Notes: a model not told the origin generated them from the letters alone. A DNA stretch of 10,321 nt from an uncultured Selenomonas sp. (GCA_937915915.1 CALGGN010000162.1:1-10321); one strand, 5' to 3'. Numbered from the stretch's first letter, positions 1 through 7,284 are shown. A program made the numbers and translations.

Positions 1-17
1 TATCCCGATCTTCCAGA

Positions 18-31
18 ATAACAATTGTTAT
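18..31. repeat. Perfect 14-bp palindrome, possible operator
   Basis: The AT-rich inverted repeat ATAACAATTGTTAT is perfectly symmetrical with no spacer, the form expected of a binding site for a dimeric helix-turn-helix repressor. It lies at the left edge of the window, so the gene it might control is not visible. It could also be chance in AT-rich intergenic DNA. No regulator family is assigned. Confidence 0.3.
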
Positions 32-50
32 AAATATGAACGAGGTTTTA

Positions 51-156
51 CACTAGTGTCGGCGCAGGCGCAGGATGCGCCGCACTTGCGCCGACCGACG
101 GGCATGGATGCCCTAGTGCGGGCGCAAGAGCGTGATGCGACTGTTTTGCGCTCGCC
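51..156. repeat. Two degenerate 60-bp GC-rich palindromic units
   Basis: Two imperfect tandem copies begin with CTAGTG at 53 and 113, a period of 60 bases; the first 27 bases match at 21 positions by eye. The first unit contains nested inverted repeats: TCGGCGCA at 59-66 pairs with TGCGCCGA at 87-94, enclosing GGCGCA (67-72) and TGCGCC (76-81) with a 3-base loop. GGGCAT (100-105) pairs with ATGCCC (108-113). In the second unit GCGCAA near 122-127 can pair with TTGCGC near 146-151. This resembles intergenic palindromic (REP/MITE-like) elements or a structured RNA. The minus-strand frame through it is rich in Arg, Cys, Ala and Ser with no ribosome binding site, so it is not called coding. Confidence 0.5.
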
Positions 157-183
157 TTCGTTCCAACTTCGTAATCTTACTCC

Positions 184-192
184 ATTATAGCA
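184..192 (-). promoter_or_regulatory. Extended -10 box directed into the palindromic units
   Basis: On the minus strand TGC is followed directly by TATAAT, a perfect -10 with the TGN extension that lets sigma-A promoters work with a weak -35. No good -35 hexamer is seen 17 bases upstream. Transcription would start near 177 and run leftward through the palindromic units at 51-156. No open frame with a ribosome binding site follows, so the product would be an untranslated RNA or the leader of a gene outside the window. Functional promoter activity is inferred only. Confidence 0.35.
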
Positions 193-270
193 CATCGTTT
201 TTGACATACATATAGCGCAGAAGAACTTTTTTGAACAGATTCGACTGCGCCATGCATATGTTTTCGCATT

Positions 271-280
271 GTGGTATAAT
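271..280 (+). promoter_or_regulatory. Extended -10 promoter of the glycohydrolase gene
   Basis: A perfect TATAAT at 275-280 is preceded by TGG, giving the TGN-TATAAT extended -10. No convincing -35 is present at 16-18 bases; the exact TTGACA at 201-206 is too far upstream to pair with it. The expected start near 287 leaves a short leader of about 28 bases before the ATG at 315. Confidence 0.55.
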
Positions 281-314
281 TTAGAGCGAACTTGCACGAA
301 AGGTTGGTATAGAG

Positions 315-1259
315 ATGGATTTAGAAACTGTGAAAGCCATGATGATTGGCTCTGCCGTCGGCGATGCCCTTGGCGTACCTGTGGAATTTATGCCGCGAGA
401 GGAACTTGCGTTGAGACCCGTGGAAGGTATGCAGGGAGGCGGGACACACGGGGAGCCGCCGGGAACGTGGTCGGACGATACGAGCATGACCCTCTGTCTG
501 TTGGAAAGCCTTGGTCGGCTCCACGGCATCGATTATGATGACATCATGAAAAATTTTGTCAGATGGTTGAAAAATGCCGAGTTTACCGCTACGAATACGG
601 TTTTTGATGCTGGGATTGCCACGCAGGAAGCGATAAGCCGTTACCTTCAAGGCATTTCACCACTTTCCTGCGGTGGAAGCGGCGAATACGACAACGGCAA
701 CGGCTCCCTCATGCGGATTGCTCCCTTAGCACTGTTCCTCACCCAAAAGCAAGTGACAGCCACAGGGGATATTTTGCAAGAGGCGCACCGCCTGTCGGCT
801 CTCACTCACGGACATCCGCGCAGTCAAATGGCGTGCGGCATCTATACACTGATTGCCATGAACGCCTTGCATGGAGTACCTCTTTCCCAATCCATCAAGG
901 ACGGGCTGCAAACGGCAAAAACATTCTACGAAAAGGCTCCGGTGCTCCATGCAGAAGTTCCTGCTTTCGAAAGTCTTTGGGATGTAGAAACCTTCCGGCA
1001 TCTTCCCAAAGCATCCATTAGGAGCAGCGGCTATGTCGTGGACACATTAGAGGCGGTTATCTGGTGTCTCCTGAACACGGCAAACTACTCCGATGCCGTT
1101 TTGACCGCCGTCAACCTTGGCGAAGATACGGATACCATTGGGGCGATAGTCGGCGGGTTGGCCGGTGCAACGTACGGCTGCGACAGTATTCCATCACATT
1201 GGAAAGAAAATCTCCTGAAAATAGACCTGGTTGAAGGCTTATGTGTGAAATTTATATGA
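315..1259 (+). CDS. ADP-ribosylglycohydrolase (DraG/ARH-like) family protein
   Basis: The 314-residue protein belongs to the ADP-ribosylglycohydrolase family, whose members remove ADP-ribose from modified proteins or small molecules in a Mg-dependent reaction. The diagnostic motifs are in order: an N-terminal GSAVGDALGVPVEF (residues 12-25), the metal-binding WSDDTSM (52-58), NGNGSLMRIAPLAL (127-140), LTHGHP (163-168) and the second metal-binding stretch GEDTDTIGA (269-277). Asp54, Asp55, Asp271 and Asp273 are likely ligands. Length fits the all-helical single-domain family, and no signal peptide is seen, so it is cytoplasmic. The start is chosen because the family motif begins about 12 residues in; the ribosome binding site is weak (AAAGG, 11 bases from ATG). 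It is the only plus-strand gene here, has its own promoter and converges on lon. No ADP-ribosyltransferase partner is visible, so the substrate is unknown. It could be horizontally acquired. Confidence 0.9.
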   Translation: MDLETVKAMMIGSAVGDALGVPVEFMPREELALRPVEGMQGGGTHGEPPGTWSDDTSMTLCLLESLGRLHGIDYDDIMKNFVRWLKNAEFTATNTVFDAGIATQEAISRYLQGISPLSCGGSGEYDNGNGSLMRIAPLALFLTQKQVTATGDILQEAHRLSALTHGHPRSQMACGIYTLIAMNALHGVPLSQSIKDGLQTAKTFYEKAPVLHAEVPAFESLWDVETFRHLPKASIRSSGYVVDTLEAVIWCLLNTANYSDAVLTAVNLGEDTDTIGAIVGGLAGATYGCDSIPSHWKENLLKIDLVEGLCVKFI

Positions 1260-1327
1260 TAATTCAGCAAACTGACTACGGAAACATCTTCTTTATGACC
1301 GCATTTTGAACACACAAACTTGTACAT
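1260..1327 (-). pseudogene. Truncated zinc-ribbon-like small gene (5' fragment)
   Basis: A minus-strand frame starts at ATG 1325-1327 with MYKFVCSKCGHKEDVS, a Cys-X2-Cys-Gly opening typical of small zinc-ribbon proteins. A strong ribosome binding site (GAGGTG, 8 bases upstream) supports real translation initiation. Only about 22 codons lie outside the glycohydrolase gene. The frame continues antisense to that gene for a total of 80 residues to 1085, but the continuation has no second Cys pair of the expected kind and looks like antisense shadow. The simplest reading is a gene whose 3' part was lost when the neighbouring segment arrived. A short intact peptide gene is possible. Confidence 0.4.
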
Positions 1328-1334
1328 AACATCA

Positions 1335-1481
1335 TCACCTCAATAAACCCTGCCATTCCTTTTCCTTGAATCCCACGAGAACTTTATCCTCATCAACGAG
1401 CAAGGAACACTTTCGAGCATACCGTCCGTAGCAAGGAGCGAATACTGCCCGCTGGTATTGAAAAACCTCTATACGATTCAA
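1335..1481 (-). pseudogene. Unrecognised protein remnant downstream of lon
   Basis: A minus-strand frame ends at TGA 1335-1337 and reads, in its last 40 or so residues, like real protein: a segment APCYGRYARKC followed by SLLVDEDKVLVGF and KEKEWQGLLR. It lacks an ATG; the nearest start is TTG at 1479-1481, giving 48 residues with no good ribosome binding site. The frame is open back to the lon stop codon and in phase with lon, but the lon terminator hairpin lies between them. The stop sits 7 bases before the start of the zinc-ribbon fragment, the spacing of two co-transcribed genes. The family is not recognised. It may be the 3' remnant of an older gene, or chance. Confidence 0.3.
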
Positions 1482-1489
1482 TATTCCCG

Positions 1490-1525
1490 TCAAAACAGGG
1501 AGACTGTTGCTGCCAACAGTCTCCC
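1490..1525 (-). terminator. Intrinsic terminator after lon
   Basis: On the minus strand a perfect 12-bp stem, GGGAGACTGTTG paired with CAACAGTCTCCC, closes a 4-base loop and is followed by TGTTTTG. It begins a few bases after the lon stop codon, as expected for the end of the tig-clpP-clpX-lon unit. The uridine tract is short and interrupted by one G. Confidence 0.75.
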
Positions 1526-1529
1526 CGTT

Positions 1530-3860
1530 TCAATTCATCAATGCGGTTTTGAGCACTTCGTCCATATGCTCCACCGGGACGAACTCCAGTTTTTCCCTCA
1601 CGCATTCGGGCAAATCCTCAATGTCGCGCTCATTTTCCTTTGGCAGCACGATGGTATGCATACCTTCGCGATATGCCGCGAGCACCTTTTCCTTGAGTCC
1701 TCCGATGGCAAGCACGTTGCCGCGCAGGGTGATTTCCCCTGTCATGGCCACATCACTGCGCACCTTGCGCTTTGTGAGCGCGGAGAGCATAGCGGTCGCC
1801 ATCGTGATGCCGGCAGATGGGCCGTCCTTCGGAACCGCGCCTTCCGGCACATGTACATGGATGTCATTTTTCTCATAGAAATCCGCTTTCAGCTTCCATT
1901 TGTCCGCACGGCTGCGGATATAGCTGAGCCCGGCCTGTGCGGACTCCTGCATCACATCCCCCAGCTTGCCGGTAAGGATCAGCTTGCCCTTTCCCTTGAG
2001 AATCGTAACCTCTGTCGGCAGGATATCCCCTCCGACTTCTGTCCACGCCATGCCGGTGCAGACACCGACCTCCGGCTTTTTCTCCGCCTTCGTTTTCAGG
2101 TACTTCGGGCGATCCAGGAATTCCGCAAGATTTTTCTTCGTCACGCGGATGGGCGTTTCATCGCCGTCCACGATACGGCGGGCAGCCTTGCGGCAGACGC
2201 GCCCAATCATGCGCTCCAGCTCGCGCACACCGGCTTCCCGCGTATATTCCGCAATAATTCTCTGCAGCACGCCCGCACCGAAGCTGATGTCCTTCGCCTG
2301 CAATCCGTTTTCCTTGCGCTGGCGCGCAATCAGATAGTGCTTGCCGATTTCGAGTTTCTCGATTTCGGTGTAACTGGAAAGGGTGATGATTTCCATGCGG
2401 TCACGCAGGGGTTTCGGCACCTTGGAAAGATCGTTCGCCGTCACGATCCAGAACACACGGGAAAGGTCGAAGGGCAGCTCGATATAATGATCGCTGAACG
2501 TCTTGTTCTGCTCGGGATCCAGTACCTCCAGCAACGCCGCGGACGGGTCGCCGCTGTAGCTGCTGTTCAGCTTGTCCACCTCATCCAGCAGGAAAATCGG
2601 ATTGTTCGTCCCCGCTTTGCGGATGCCCTGGATGATGCGCCCGGGCAAAGCCCCCACATAGGTGCGCCGATGCCCGCGGATCTCCGCTTCATCACGGATG
2701 CCGCCCAAGGAAGCCCGCACGAACTTCCTCCCCATCGCGCGTGCCACAGAGGATGCCAAGGAGGTCTTGCCGACGCCCGGAGGCCCCACAAGGCAAAGGA
2801 TGGGGGACGACTTGTCCTGTGTGAGCTGATGCACAGCCAGATAATCCAGAATGCGGTCCTTCACTTTCTGCAGGCCGTAGTGATCCCGATCCAGCACTTT
2901 TTCCGCGTGCGCCAAATCCAGAGAATCTTCGCTGGACCTGCCCCATGGCAGATCCACGAGCCAGTCCACATAATTTCGGCTCACCGTAAGTTCCGGCGAC
3001 ATGCTGGACATATGCTCCATGCGGCGAAGTTCCTTCTCCACGACCTTGCGGACTTCCTCCGGATATTCTTCCTTTTCCAGCCGATTGCGATAGCCCTCGA
3101 CCTCCTCGGAACGGTCTTCTCCCTCTCCAAGCTCCTTGTGGATTGCCTTCAGTTGTTCCCGCAGATAGTAATCCTTCTGGAATTTTTCCATCTGCTTGCG
3201 CACTCTCTGCCCGATTTTCTGCTCCATCTGCAGAACCTCCAGCTCCCGCGCCAAAATGCCGTAAAGCTTTTCCATGCGGTCCGAGACATCCAAGCATTCC
3301 AGCAAGGCCTGCCTGGTCTCCAGCTTCAGGTTCAGATGGCTTGCAATCAAATCGCAGAGACGGCCCACGTCATCCAGAATGGTCACGGACACAAAGGCTT
3401 CCGGCGGAATTCGCCGGCTGAGCTTCACCCATTCCTCGAACTCATGCACAACGCCGCGCGTCAAAGCCTCCAACTGCATGGAATCCGATTGATGGTCCGG
3501 ATGTTCGCATACCGTTGCTTCCGTATAATTCTCCAACTCCTGATAATCCTCGATGGTAGCGCGGCATATGCCCTCTACCAGCACGCGGATATTGCCGTCC
3601 GGCAGCTTGAGCAGCTGACGGATTTCCACGGTGGTTCCGATATCAAACAGGTGCTCGCGTTCCGGTGATTCCGTTTCCTCATCCTTCTGTGCAACGAGAA
3701 AAATCTTGCGGTTCTCCACCATGGCTGCTTCCAGCGCCGCAATGGAACGGTCACGGCCCACGTCCAGATGAATGATCATATAGGGAAAGACCATCATGCC
3801 CCTTAAGGGCAATAATGGGAGCTTCAGCAACTCCCTCGTTTCGAGCTCATTCTCAGCCAT
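1530..3860 (-). CDS. lon: ATP-dependent protease Lon (LonA type)
   Basis: Lon is a homo-hexameric cytoplasmic AAA+ protease that unfolds and degrades damaged and selected regulatory proteins. The 776-residue sequence is full length for LonA. It has an N-terminal substrate-recognition domain (about 12-205, with LPLLPLRGMMVFPY at 15-27) and a coiled-coil linker (about 205-285, rich in Glu, Lys and Gln). The AAA+ module has Walker A GPPGVGKT (359-366) and Walker B FLLDEVDK (423-430). The C-terminal protease domain has PKDGPSAG with catalytic Ser682 and GGLKEK with catalytic Lys725, the family Ser-Lys dyad. The start is supported by GGAGG 9 bases upstream. It is last in the tig-clpP-clpX-lon order common in Firmicutes; a hairpin precedes it and a terminator follows. 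Nothing is missing or unusual. Confidence 0.98.
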   Translation of the reverse strand: MAENELETRELLKLPLLPLRGMMVFPYMIIHLDVGRDRSIAALEAAMVENRKIFLVAQKDEETESPEREHLFDIGTTVEIRQLLKLPDGNIRVLVEGICRATIEDYQELENYTEATVCEHPDHQSDSMQLEALTRGVVHEFEEWVKLSRRIPPEAFVSVTILDDVGRLCDLIASHLNLKLETRQALLECLDVSDRMEKLYGILARELEVLQMEQKIGQRVRKQMEKFQKDYYLREQLKAIHKELGEGEDRSEEVEGYRNRLEKEEYPEEVRKVVEKELRRMEHMSSMSPELTVSRNYVDWLVDLPWGRSSEDSLDLAHAEKVLDRDHYGLQKVKDRILDYLAVHQLTQDKSSPILCLVGPPGVGKTSLASSVARAMGRKFVRASLGGIRDEAEIRGHRRTYVGALPGRIIQGIRKAGTNNPIFLLDEVDKLNSSYSGDPSAALLEVLDPEQNKTFSDHYIELPFDLSRVFWIVTANDLSKVPKPLRDRMEIITLSSYTEIEKLEIGKHYLIARQRKENGLQAKDISFGAGVLQRIIAEYTREAGVRELERMIGRVCRKAARRIVDGDETPIRVTKKNLAEFLDRPKYLKTKAEKKPEVGVCTGMAWTEVGGDILPTEVTILKGKGKLILTGKLGDVMQESAQAGLSYIRSRADKWKLKADFYEKNDIHVHVPEGAVPKDGPSAGITMATAMLSALTKRKVRSDVAMTGEITLRGNVLAIGGLKEKVLAAYREGMHTIVLPKENERDIEDLPECVREKLEFVPVEHMDEVLKTALMN

Positions 3861-3887
3861 TCCTGCTCTCCTCCGATTTCTTGCGAA

Positions 3888-3913
3888 AGAGGCGCTGCTA
3901 CGGCAGCGCCTCT
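3888..3913 (-). terminator. Strong hairpin between clpX and lon
   Basis: AGAGGCGCTGC and GCAGCGCCTCT form a perfect 11-bp GC-rich stem with a 4-base loop in the 69-base gap between the clpX stop and the lon start. On the minus strand it is followed by TTTCGC, a poor uridine tract, so termination is probably partial. It may lower lon expression relative to clpX, act as a processing site, or stabilise the 3' end of clpX mRNA. Confidence 0.55.
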
Positions 3914-3929
3914 GTTATGATTAGACTCG

Positions 3930-5207
3930 TTATGCGGATACTTCCTTGCTGCTCATGATCCGTTTCTGCTTCCGCTTCTCGATGGTCAAGACGGGGTCCT
4001 TCTTCGACAGAACGACGTCCTTTGTCACACGGCAGGAAGATACGCCGTCAATCGAGGGGATCTCATACATGACATTCTGCATGATGCCCTCCAAGACTGC
4101 CCGAAGCCCTCTCGCCCCGGTCTTGCGCTTCAGCGCCTCCTGCGCGATCAGATGCAGCGCCGCCTCATCGAAGGTCAGCTTCGCGCCGTCCATTTCCATG
4201 AGCCGCTGGTACTGCTTGACCAGTGCGTTCTTCGGCTCGGTAAGGATATTCACCAGCGCTTCCTCATCCAGAGAATCCAAGGTCACGACCACCGGGAGAC
4301 GCCCGATGAACTCCGGGATCAACCCATTCTTCAAAAGGTCTTCCGGCAGGACATGCTTCAGGATGTCTCCGATCTTCTTTTCCTGCTTGGACATGATCTC
4401 AGCGCCGAATCCCATCTGCTTCTTCCCCAGACGGGAATCAATGATTTTCTCCAGCCCGTCAAAGGCGCCTCCGCAGATGAACAGGATATCCGTCGTATCA
4501 ATCTGGATGAGCTCCTGATGCGGATGCTTTCTCCCGCCCTGCGGCGGAACGGAAGCCGTTGTCCCTTCCAGTATCTTGAGCAGAGCCTGCTGCACTCCCT
4601 CGCCCGAAACATCCCGTGTGATCGAGGGGTTTTCCGACTTGCGCGCAATCTTGTCTATCTCATCGATATAGATGATGCCGTGCTCTGCCTTTTCCACATC
4701 ATAGTCCGCCGCCTGTATGAGCTTCAGCAGGATATTCTCCACGTCCTCGCCCACGTAGCCGGCCTCCGTGAGAGCTGTTGCATCCGCAATGGCAAAGGGC
4801 ACATTGAGGATTTTTGCCAGCGTCTGCGCCAGCAGCGTCTTGCCGCTGCCCGTCGGGCCGATCATCAGAATGTTGGATTTCTGCAGTTCCACATCACCCG
4901 ACCTGGGCATGCTGATGTTGATGCGCTTGAAGTGATTGTAGACGGCAACCGCAAGGCTCTTCTTCGCGTCATCCTGCCCGATCACGTACTGGTCAAGGAT
5001 GGCGCGGATATCCTTCGGCTTTGGCACATCCTTCAGTTCGATCTCGACCTCATCGCTGAATTCTTCCTCGATAATCTCGTTGCAAAGTTCAATGCACTCA
5101 TCGCAGATATAGACTCCGGGACCAGCCACCAGCTTGCGCACCTGATCCTGCGTCTTGCCGCAGAAAGAACATTTCAACTGGCCCTTTTCATCTCCAAACT
5201 TCAGCAT
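3930..5207 (-). CDS. clpX: ClpXP protease ATP-binding subunit ClpX
   Basis: ClpX is the hexameric AAA+ unfoldase that recognises tagged substrates and feeds them into ClpP. The 425-residue protein opens with the ZBD zinc finger (Cys13, Cys16, Cys35, Cys38). The AAA+ domain has Walker A GPTGSGKT (117-124), the pore loop GYVG (150-153) that grips substrate, and Walker B IIYIDE (178-183). The RKH-type loop is present as GGRKHPHQ. The ClpP-docking loop reads KQMGFG, with Met where IGF is usual. Sensor-2 GARGLRAVLE is intact. The start has GAGGTGG just upstream and lies 11 bases after the clpP stop, so the two are almost certainly co-transcribed, matching their partnership in one complex. Confidence 0.98.
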   Translation of the reverse strand: MLKFGDEKGQLKCSFCGKTQDQVRKLVAGPGVYICDECIELCNEIIEEEFSDEVEIELKDVPKPKDIRAILDQYVIGQDDAKKSLAVAVYNHFKRINISMPRSGDVELQKSNILMIGPTGSGKTLLAQTLAKILNVPFAIADATALTEAGYVGEDVENILLKLIQAADYDVEKAEHGIIYIDEIDKIARKSENPSITRDVSGEGVQQALLKILEGTTASVPPQGGRKHPHQELIQIDTTDILFICGGAFDGLEKIIDSRLGKKQMGFGAEIMSKQEKKIGDILKHVLPEDLLKNGLIPEFIGRLPVVVTLDSLDEEALVNILTEPKNALVKQYQRLMEMDGAKLTFDEAALHLIAQEALKRKTGARGLRAVLEGIMQNVMYEIPSIDGVSSCRVTKDVVLSKKDPVLTIEKRKQKRIMSSKEVSA

Positions 5208-5218
5208 GATGCCACCTC

Positions 5219-5869
5219 TTACTCCTTCGCCTCTTTTGATTCCTTCGTTTCTTTAGAATCCTTGGACTCCTTCTTTTTGGTATCAATCGGACGTGTGATG
5301 ACCTCATCAATCAACCCATACGCCTTGGCCTCCTCGGCCGTCATGAAATTATCGCGCTCCGTATCTGCCATGACCTTGTCGCGCGTCTGTCCCGTATGCT
5401 TGACGAGAATATCATTCCCCACCTCGCGCAGGCGCAGGATCTCCTTCGCCTGAATCTGGATATCCGTGGACTGGCCCTGTGCCCCGCCCAACGGCTGATG
5501 GATCATGATGCGCGCAAGGGGGAGCGCATAGCGCTTACCCTTCGCACCTGCCGTCAGCAGCAGGGACCCCATGCTCGCCGCCTGACCGATGCAAATCGTA
5601 GAGACATCCGGCCGGATATACTGCATGGTATCATAGATGGCAAGCCCCGCAGTCACAACTCCGCCCGGACTGTTGATGTAAAGATAGATATCCTTGTCCG
5701 GGTCCTCCGATTCCAGAAACAGCATCTGCGCCACAACGGCGTTTGCCATGCTGTCATCAATCGCGCCGCCAAGGAAAATGATGCGGTCCTTCAACAGGCG
5801 GGAATAGATATCATAGGCCCGCTCCCCGTGGCTGGAGCGCTCTACAACCATAGGTACATAGTAGCTCAT
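5219..5869 (-). CDS. clpP: ATP-dependent Clp protease proteolytic subunit ClpP
   Basis: ClpP is the tetradecameric serine peptidase that forms the degradation chamber for ClpX (and other Clp ATPases if present). With the start at 5869 the protein is 216 residues and carries the full catalytic triad: Ser99 in GQAASMGS, His124 in MIHQPLGG and Asp173 in ERDNFM. An in-frame ATG at 5929 would add 20 residues (MKVCWHVTW...), but 5869 is preferred because GGAGGG lies 5 bases upstream, the protein then begins MSYYVPMVVE as expected for the family, and a likely promoter overlaps the upstream extension. The last 20 residues (197-216) form a Lys/Glu/Ser-rich tail of KES/KET/KEA repeats, longer than in a minimal ClpP. 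clpX follows after 11 bases; tig lies upstream. Confidence 0.97.
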   Translation of the reverse strand: MSYYVPMVVERSSHGERAYDIYSRLLKDRIIFLGGAIDDSMANAVVAQMLFLESEDPDKDIYLYINSPGGVVTAGLAIYDTMQYIRPDVSTICIGQAASMGSLLLTAGAKGKRYALPLARIMIHQPLGGAQGQSTDIQIQAKEILRLREVGNDILVKHTGQTRDKVMADTERDNFMTAEEAKAYGLIDEVITRPIDTKKKESKDSKETKESKEAKE

Positions 5870-5888
5870 AGCTTCCCTCCATAACGCC

Positions 5889-5918
5889 AGTATACTGACA
5901 TGCCAAGTGACATGCCAG
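5889..5918 (-). promoter_or_regulatory. Likely clpP promoter overlapped by a tandem repeat
   Basis: On the minus strand CTGGCA (5913-5918) and TATACT (5889-5894) are 18 bases apart and match the sigma-A hexamers at 4/6 and 5/6. Two exact copies of TGGCATGTCA (5908-5917 and 5896-5905), 12 bases apart, cover the -35 and spacer. Each is close to its own reverse complement (8/10 positions), the form of a regulator half-site pair. They do not match the CtsR heptad repeat or the CIRCE element. Transcription would begin about 13 bases before the ATG at 5869, leaving only room for the ribosome binding site. Confidence 0.45.
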
Positions 5919-5994
5919 CACACCTTCATCCAACCCCCGGCTCAGGAACTGCGCATAAAGCTGATTGCCAATTCCTTACATTTCCGAGTGAGGG

Positions 5995-7284
5995 TCATTC
6001 TGCAATATTGTCAATGATGAACTGCGCTGTCTTTTTATGCAGCACCGTTACCGCCAGATCCGCCAGACGACGCTGCTCGCGGATGATTTTCTTGACATCC
6101 TTCGGCTTCACGCCATAGGCAGCCGCCATCTCCGCGACCTCACGATCCAGATCCTCAGCCTCTACCTTGATATCCTCCGCCTTGGCTACCTCATCCAGCA
6201 TGAGATCCGTGCGCACGTTCTTTTCCGCAGTCTCACGGTAATCCTCGCGCAATTTCTCGATATCCGTCCCCGTATACTGCAGATACTGCTCCAGCTTCAT
6301 GCCCTGCTGTTCCAAGCGCAGCGCCATTTCCTGGATCATGGTCGTCACGCGGTTATCGATCATCACGGGGGGGATATCCACGGTGATGTTCTCGGCAGCC
6401 TTTTCGATAGCCGCCGTACGGCGGTCGCTCTCCGCCTTGCGCTCCGCATTCTCCTGGAGTCCCTTGCGGATATCAGCCTTCAGCTCATCCAGCGTCTCGA
6501 ATTTGCTGACCTTCTTTGCCAGCGCATCATCCACCGGCGGAAGCTCCTTCTGCTTGATGCTGCGGATCGTGCACTTGAACACAGCATCCTTGCATGCCAG
6601 CTCCTCCGCGTGGTAATCCTCGGGGAAAGTCACTCTGACCTCTGTTTCCTCATCGACTTTCGCGCCAATGAGCTGATCCTCAAAGCCGGGAATGAAATTG
6701 CCGGAGCCGATCTGCAGCGGGTAATCCTTGCCCTCGCCGCCTTCAAATGCCTCTCCGTCCACAAAGCCCTTGAAATCCAGTGTCGTGAAGTCGCCATCCT
6801 TGACCGCAGCTCCTTCCGGGGCATCCACCATCGTGCCCTGATGCTCGCGCATGTGCTCGATCTGATGATCCACATCCTCGTCCGTGATCTCGACCTCTTC
6901 CTTCTCGACCTTAAGCCCCTTATACTCTCCCAGCTTGACCTCCGGACGCGGCGTCACGGTAATCTTGAAGACAACGTCCTTGCCCTCTTCCAGCGTGACA
7001 ATATCCAGCTGCGGACGTGTCACCGGGATGATTTCCTCCCGCTCGAACGCCTGATCCATTGCATCGGGATAAAGCACGTCAAACGCCTCATCCAGCACGA
7101 CCTCCTTGCCGGCATGACGCTCGACGATCATCGCTGGAGCCTTGCCCTTGCGGAACCCCGGAATGTTCATGCGGTTCGCGAGGCTCTTGCATGCCTTCGC
7201 CTTCGCCTCCGTGAGTTTCTCGGCCTCAACCTCGATGGTAAGGGCAACCTGCTGGTTCTCTATGCTTTCCTTCGTAACCTTCAT
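5995..7284 (-). CDS. tig: Trigger factor, ribosome-associated chaperone and prolyl isomerase
   Basis: Trigger factor docks next to the ribosomal exit tunnel, shields nascent chains and isomerises peptidyl-prolyl bonds. The 429-residue length is typical. The N-terminal ribosome-binding domain (about 1-145) carries the signature GFRKGKAP (43-50). The FKBP-type isomerase domain (about 155-250) includes DFKGFVDGEAFEGG and GSGNFIPGFEDQLIG. The C-terminal helical chaperone arms (about 255-429) are rich in Glu, Lys and Ala. The start has a consensus AGGAGG at an unusually long 12-base spacing, but no nearer start fits the family. It is first in the tig-clpP-clpX-lon block and has its own promoter in the 102-base gap after ylxR; 65 bases separate its stop from the longer clpP frame. 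Confidence 0.97.
   Translation of the reverse strand: MKVTKESIENQQVALTIEVEAEKLTEAKAKACKSLANRMNIPGFRKGKAPAMIVERHAGKEVVLDEAFDVLYPDAMDQAFEREEIIPVTRPQLDIVTLEEGKDVVFKITVTPRPEVKLGEYKGLKVEKEEVEITDEDVDHQIEHMREHQGTMVDAPEGAAVKDGDFTTLDFKGFVDGEAFEGGEGKDYPLQIGSGNFIPGFEDQLIGAKVDEETEVRVTFPEDYHAEELACKDAVFKCTIRSIKQKELPPVDDALAKKVSKFETLDELKADIRKGLQENAERKAESDRRTAAIEKAAENITVDIPPVMIDNRVTTMIQEMALRLEQQGMKLEQYLQYTGTDIEKLREDYRETAEKNVRTDLMLDEVAKAEDIKVEAEDLDREVAEMAAAYGVKPKDVKKIIREQRRLADLAVTVLHKKTAQFIIDNIAE

Noticed and set aside
28..297. Minus-strand frame of 89 codons through the palindromic units
   Set aside because: It has no ribosome binding site, its sequence is dictated by GC-rich palindromes, and the plus-strand promoter of the glycohydrolase overlaps it.
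1458..3668. Long open plus-strand frame of 736 codons across lon
   Set aside because: It is antisense to a fully conserved lon gene, has His/Leu/Gln-rich antisense composition and no recognisable domain or ribosome binding site.
5870..5929. 20-residue N-terminal extension of ClpP from the ATG at 5929
   Set aside because: The internal ATG at 5869 has a near-perfect ribosome binding site and a family-like N terminus, and a probable promoter with repeats overlaps the extension.
5889..5994. CtsR or CIRCE operator upstream of clpP
   Set aside because: No heptad tandem resembling GGTCAAA and no TTAGCACTC/GAGTGCTAA pair is present.
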